Below, in pieces: positions 63,718 through 64,000 of a stretch of DNA of 64,000 nt; position 1 is the first letter of the stretch, and each line of letters opens with the position of its first letter. Position numbers and translations under genes: made by a program. The stretch comes from Cellulophaga tyrosinoxydans (lineage in GTDB: Bacteria; Bacteroidota; Bacteroidia; Flavobacteriales; Flavobacteriaceae): assembly GCF_900176415.1 (NCBI RefSeq), contig NZ_FWXO01000002.1:372001-436000 (forward strand). The letters run 5' to 3'. The notes under the pieces were generated by a model. The model searched no databases. It saw nothing but the letters and a program-made list of their open reading frames with translations, and was not told the origin of the DNA.

Positions 63718-64000
63718 TTATTTTTCTTGAGGCTTTTTGCTCTTAATATTGTTGATGTTCAAGGTTTTCTGTTTAATCCATGCAATGGAAATATCAAAAG
63801 GTGTGGTATCGCTAGCAAAAGCTGTACTGTGCCCTAAGGATGGGAATAAGACATATTCAAAAGGTTTTCCTTGTGCTTTGAATGCATTTAATTGTTCCAT
63901 ACACATCTTTACTGGAATCTGTATATCTTTTTCTCCAAAAAGCCATAGGCCTGGAATGGAAAGCGATTGTAAAGATTCTTTTGGATCCGTTGCTGCAAAC
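63718..64000 (-). CDS. Alpha/beta-hydrolase, C-terminal fragment (cut by window edge)
   Basis: The open frame continues to the window edge with IPGLWLFGEKDIQIPV, upstream of the internal Met at 63906. It is the C-terminal 93 residues of an alpha/beta-hydrolase: the acid residue is the Asp in GEKDIQIP and the catalytic His is in LGHST. The segment resembles the prolyl-oligopeptidase/alpha/beta-hydrolase group that ends in a helix WIKQK. The nucleophile elbow lies outside the window, so no substrate is proposed. Confidence 0.75.
   Translation of the reverse strand, partial: FAATDPKESLQSLSIPGLWLFGEKDIQIPVKMCMEQLNAFKAQGKPFEYVLFPSLGHSTAFASDTTPFDISIAWIKQKTLNINNIKSKKPQEK

Overview
The window is a compact, AT-rich chromosomal segment from a bacterium of the Bacteroidetes, almost certainly a marine member of the Flavobacteriaceae. 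This rests on the protein families (H-NOX with PAS kinases, GH130 and PL7 carbohydrate enzymes, a GMC oxidoreductase with a gluconate 2-dehydrogenase subunit-3 partner, ClpC with a UVR motif), on weak Shine-Dalgarno signals, and on several promoters of the Bacteroidetes type (TTTG about 17-20 bases before TAnnTTTG). No insertion sequence, prophage, CRISPR array or rRNA operon was seen. Three tRNA genes are present, all on the minus strand: Arg-TCT, Pro-TGG and Ser-GCT.

Layout. 1-5.6 kb: housekeeping and small-molecule genes (rsmE fragment, DUF4159 protein, AI-2E-family permease, THUMP-like methyltransferase, VanX-like dipeptidase, GH130 lipoprotein). 5.6-14.3 kb: mostly minus-strand sugar metabolism (GMC dehydrogenase pair, esterase, KDPG aldolase, endonuclease/exonuclease/phosphatase-fold protein, sodium:solute symporter) plus a LysR regulator divergent from a DUF1338 gene. 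14.5-21.7 kb: a signalling operon made of a single-domain receiver, H-NOX haem sensor, multi-PAS histidine kinase, FIST protein (the NosP-type nitric-oxide sensor family), a second histidine kinase, an HPt protein and a LytTR response regulator, followed by a STAS protein. 21.8-34.2 kb: an exopolysaccharide-type cluster in two divergent arms, with a TPR/beta-barrel outer-membrane protein, MOP-family flippase, GT4 glycosyltransferase, NTF2-like/GH5 glycosidase, lipoprotein, 1029-residue GT-C-like membrane protein and a receiver-GT2 fusion. 34.3-50.3 kb: core metabolism and maintenance (pta-ackA, PgpH-type phosphodiesterase, thiolase, NlpC/P60 peptidase, TPR protein, gyrA, clpC). 50.3-58.4 kb: nnrDE and the threonine operon thrA-thrB-[acyltransferase, secreted protein]-thrC, preceded by a Thr-rich leader peptide. 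58.5-64 kb: PL7 alginate lyase, gcvT, glutaminase, a dTDP-rhamnose-reductase-like protein, PCD/DCoH dehydratase, YebC, and the tail of an alpha/beta hydrolase.

Most interesting reading. The signalling operon carries both known bacterial NO-haem sensor families, H-NOX and FIST/NosP, each directly followed by its own kinase, and all parts of a four-step phosphorelay (kinase His, single-domain receiver Asp55, HPt His56, LytTR receiver Asp53). Three intergenic sites carry CTACAG-like direct repeats spaced exactly 21 bases, the geometry of LytTR-domain operators. They lie before the signalling operon itself, before the flippase-GT4 arm and before the receiver-GT2 gene. In all three a TAnnTTTG-like -7 box starts 27-28 bases after the last repeat. 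I infer an NO-responsive, autoregulated phosphorelay that controls a new exopolysaccharide cluster, possibly with a second input through the receiver fused to the glycosyltransferase. The parts are visible in the sequence; the wiring is inference.
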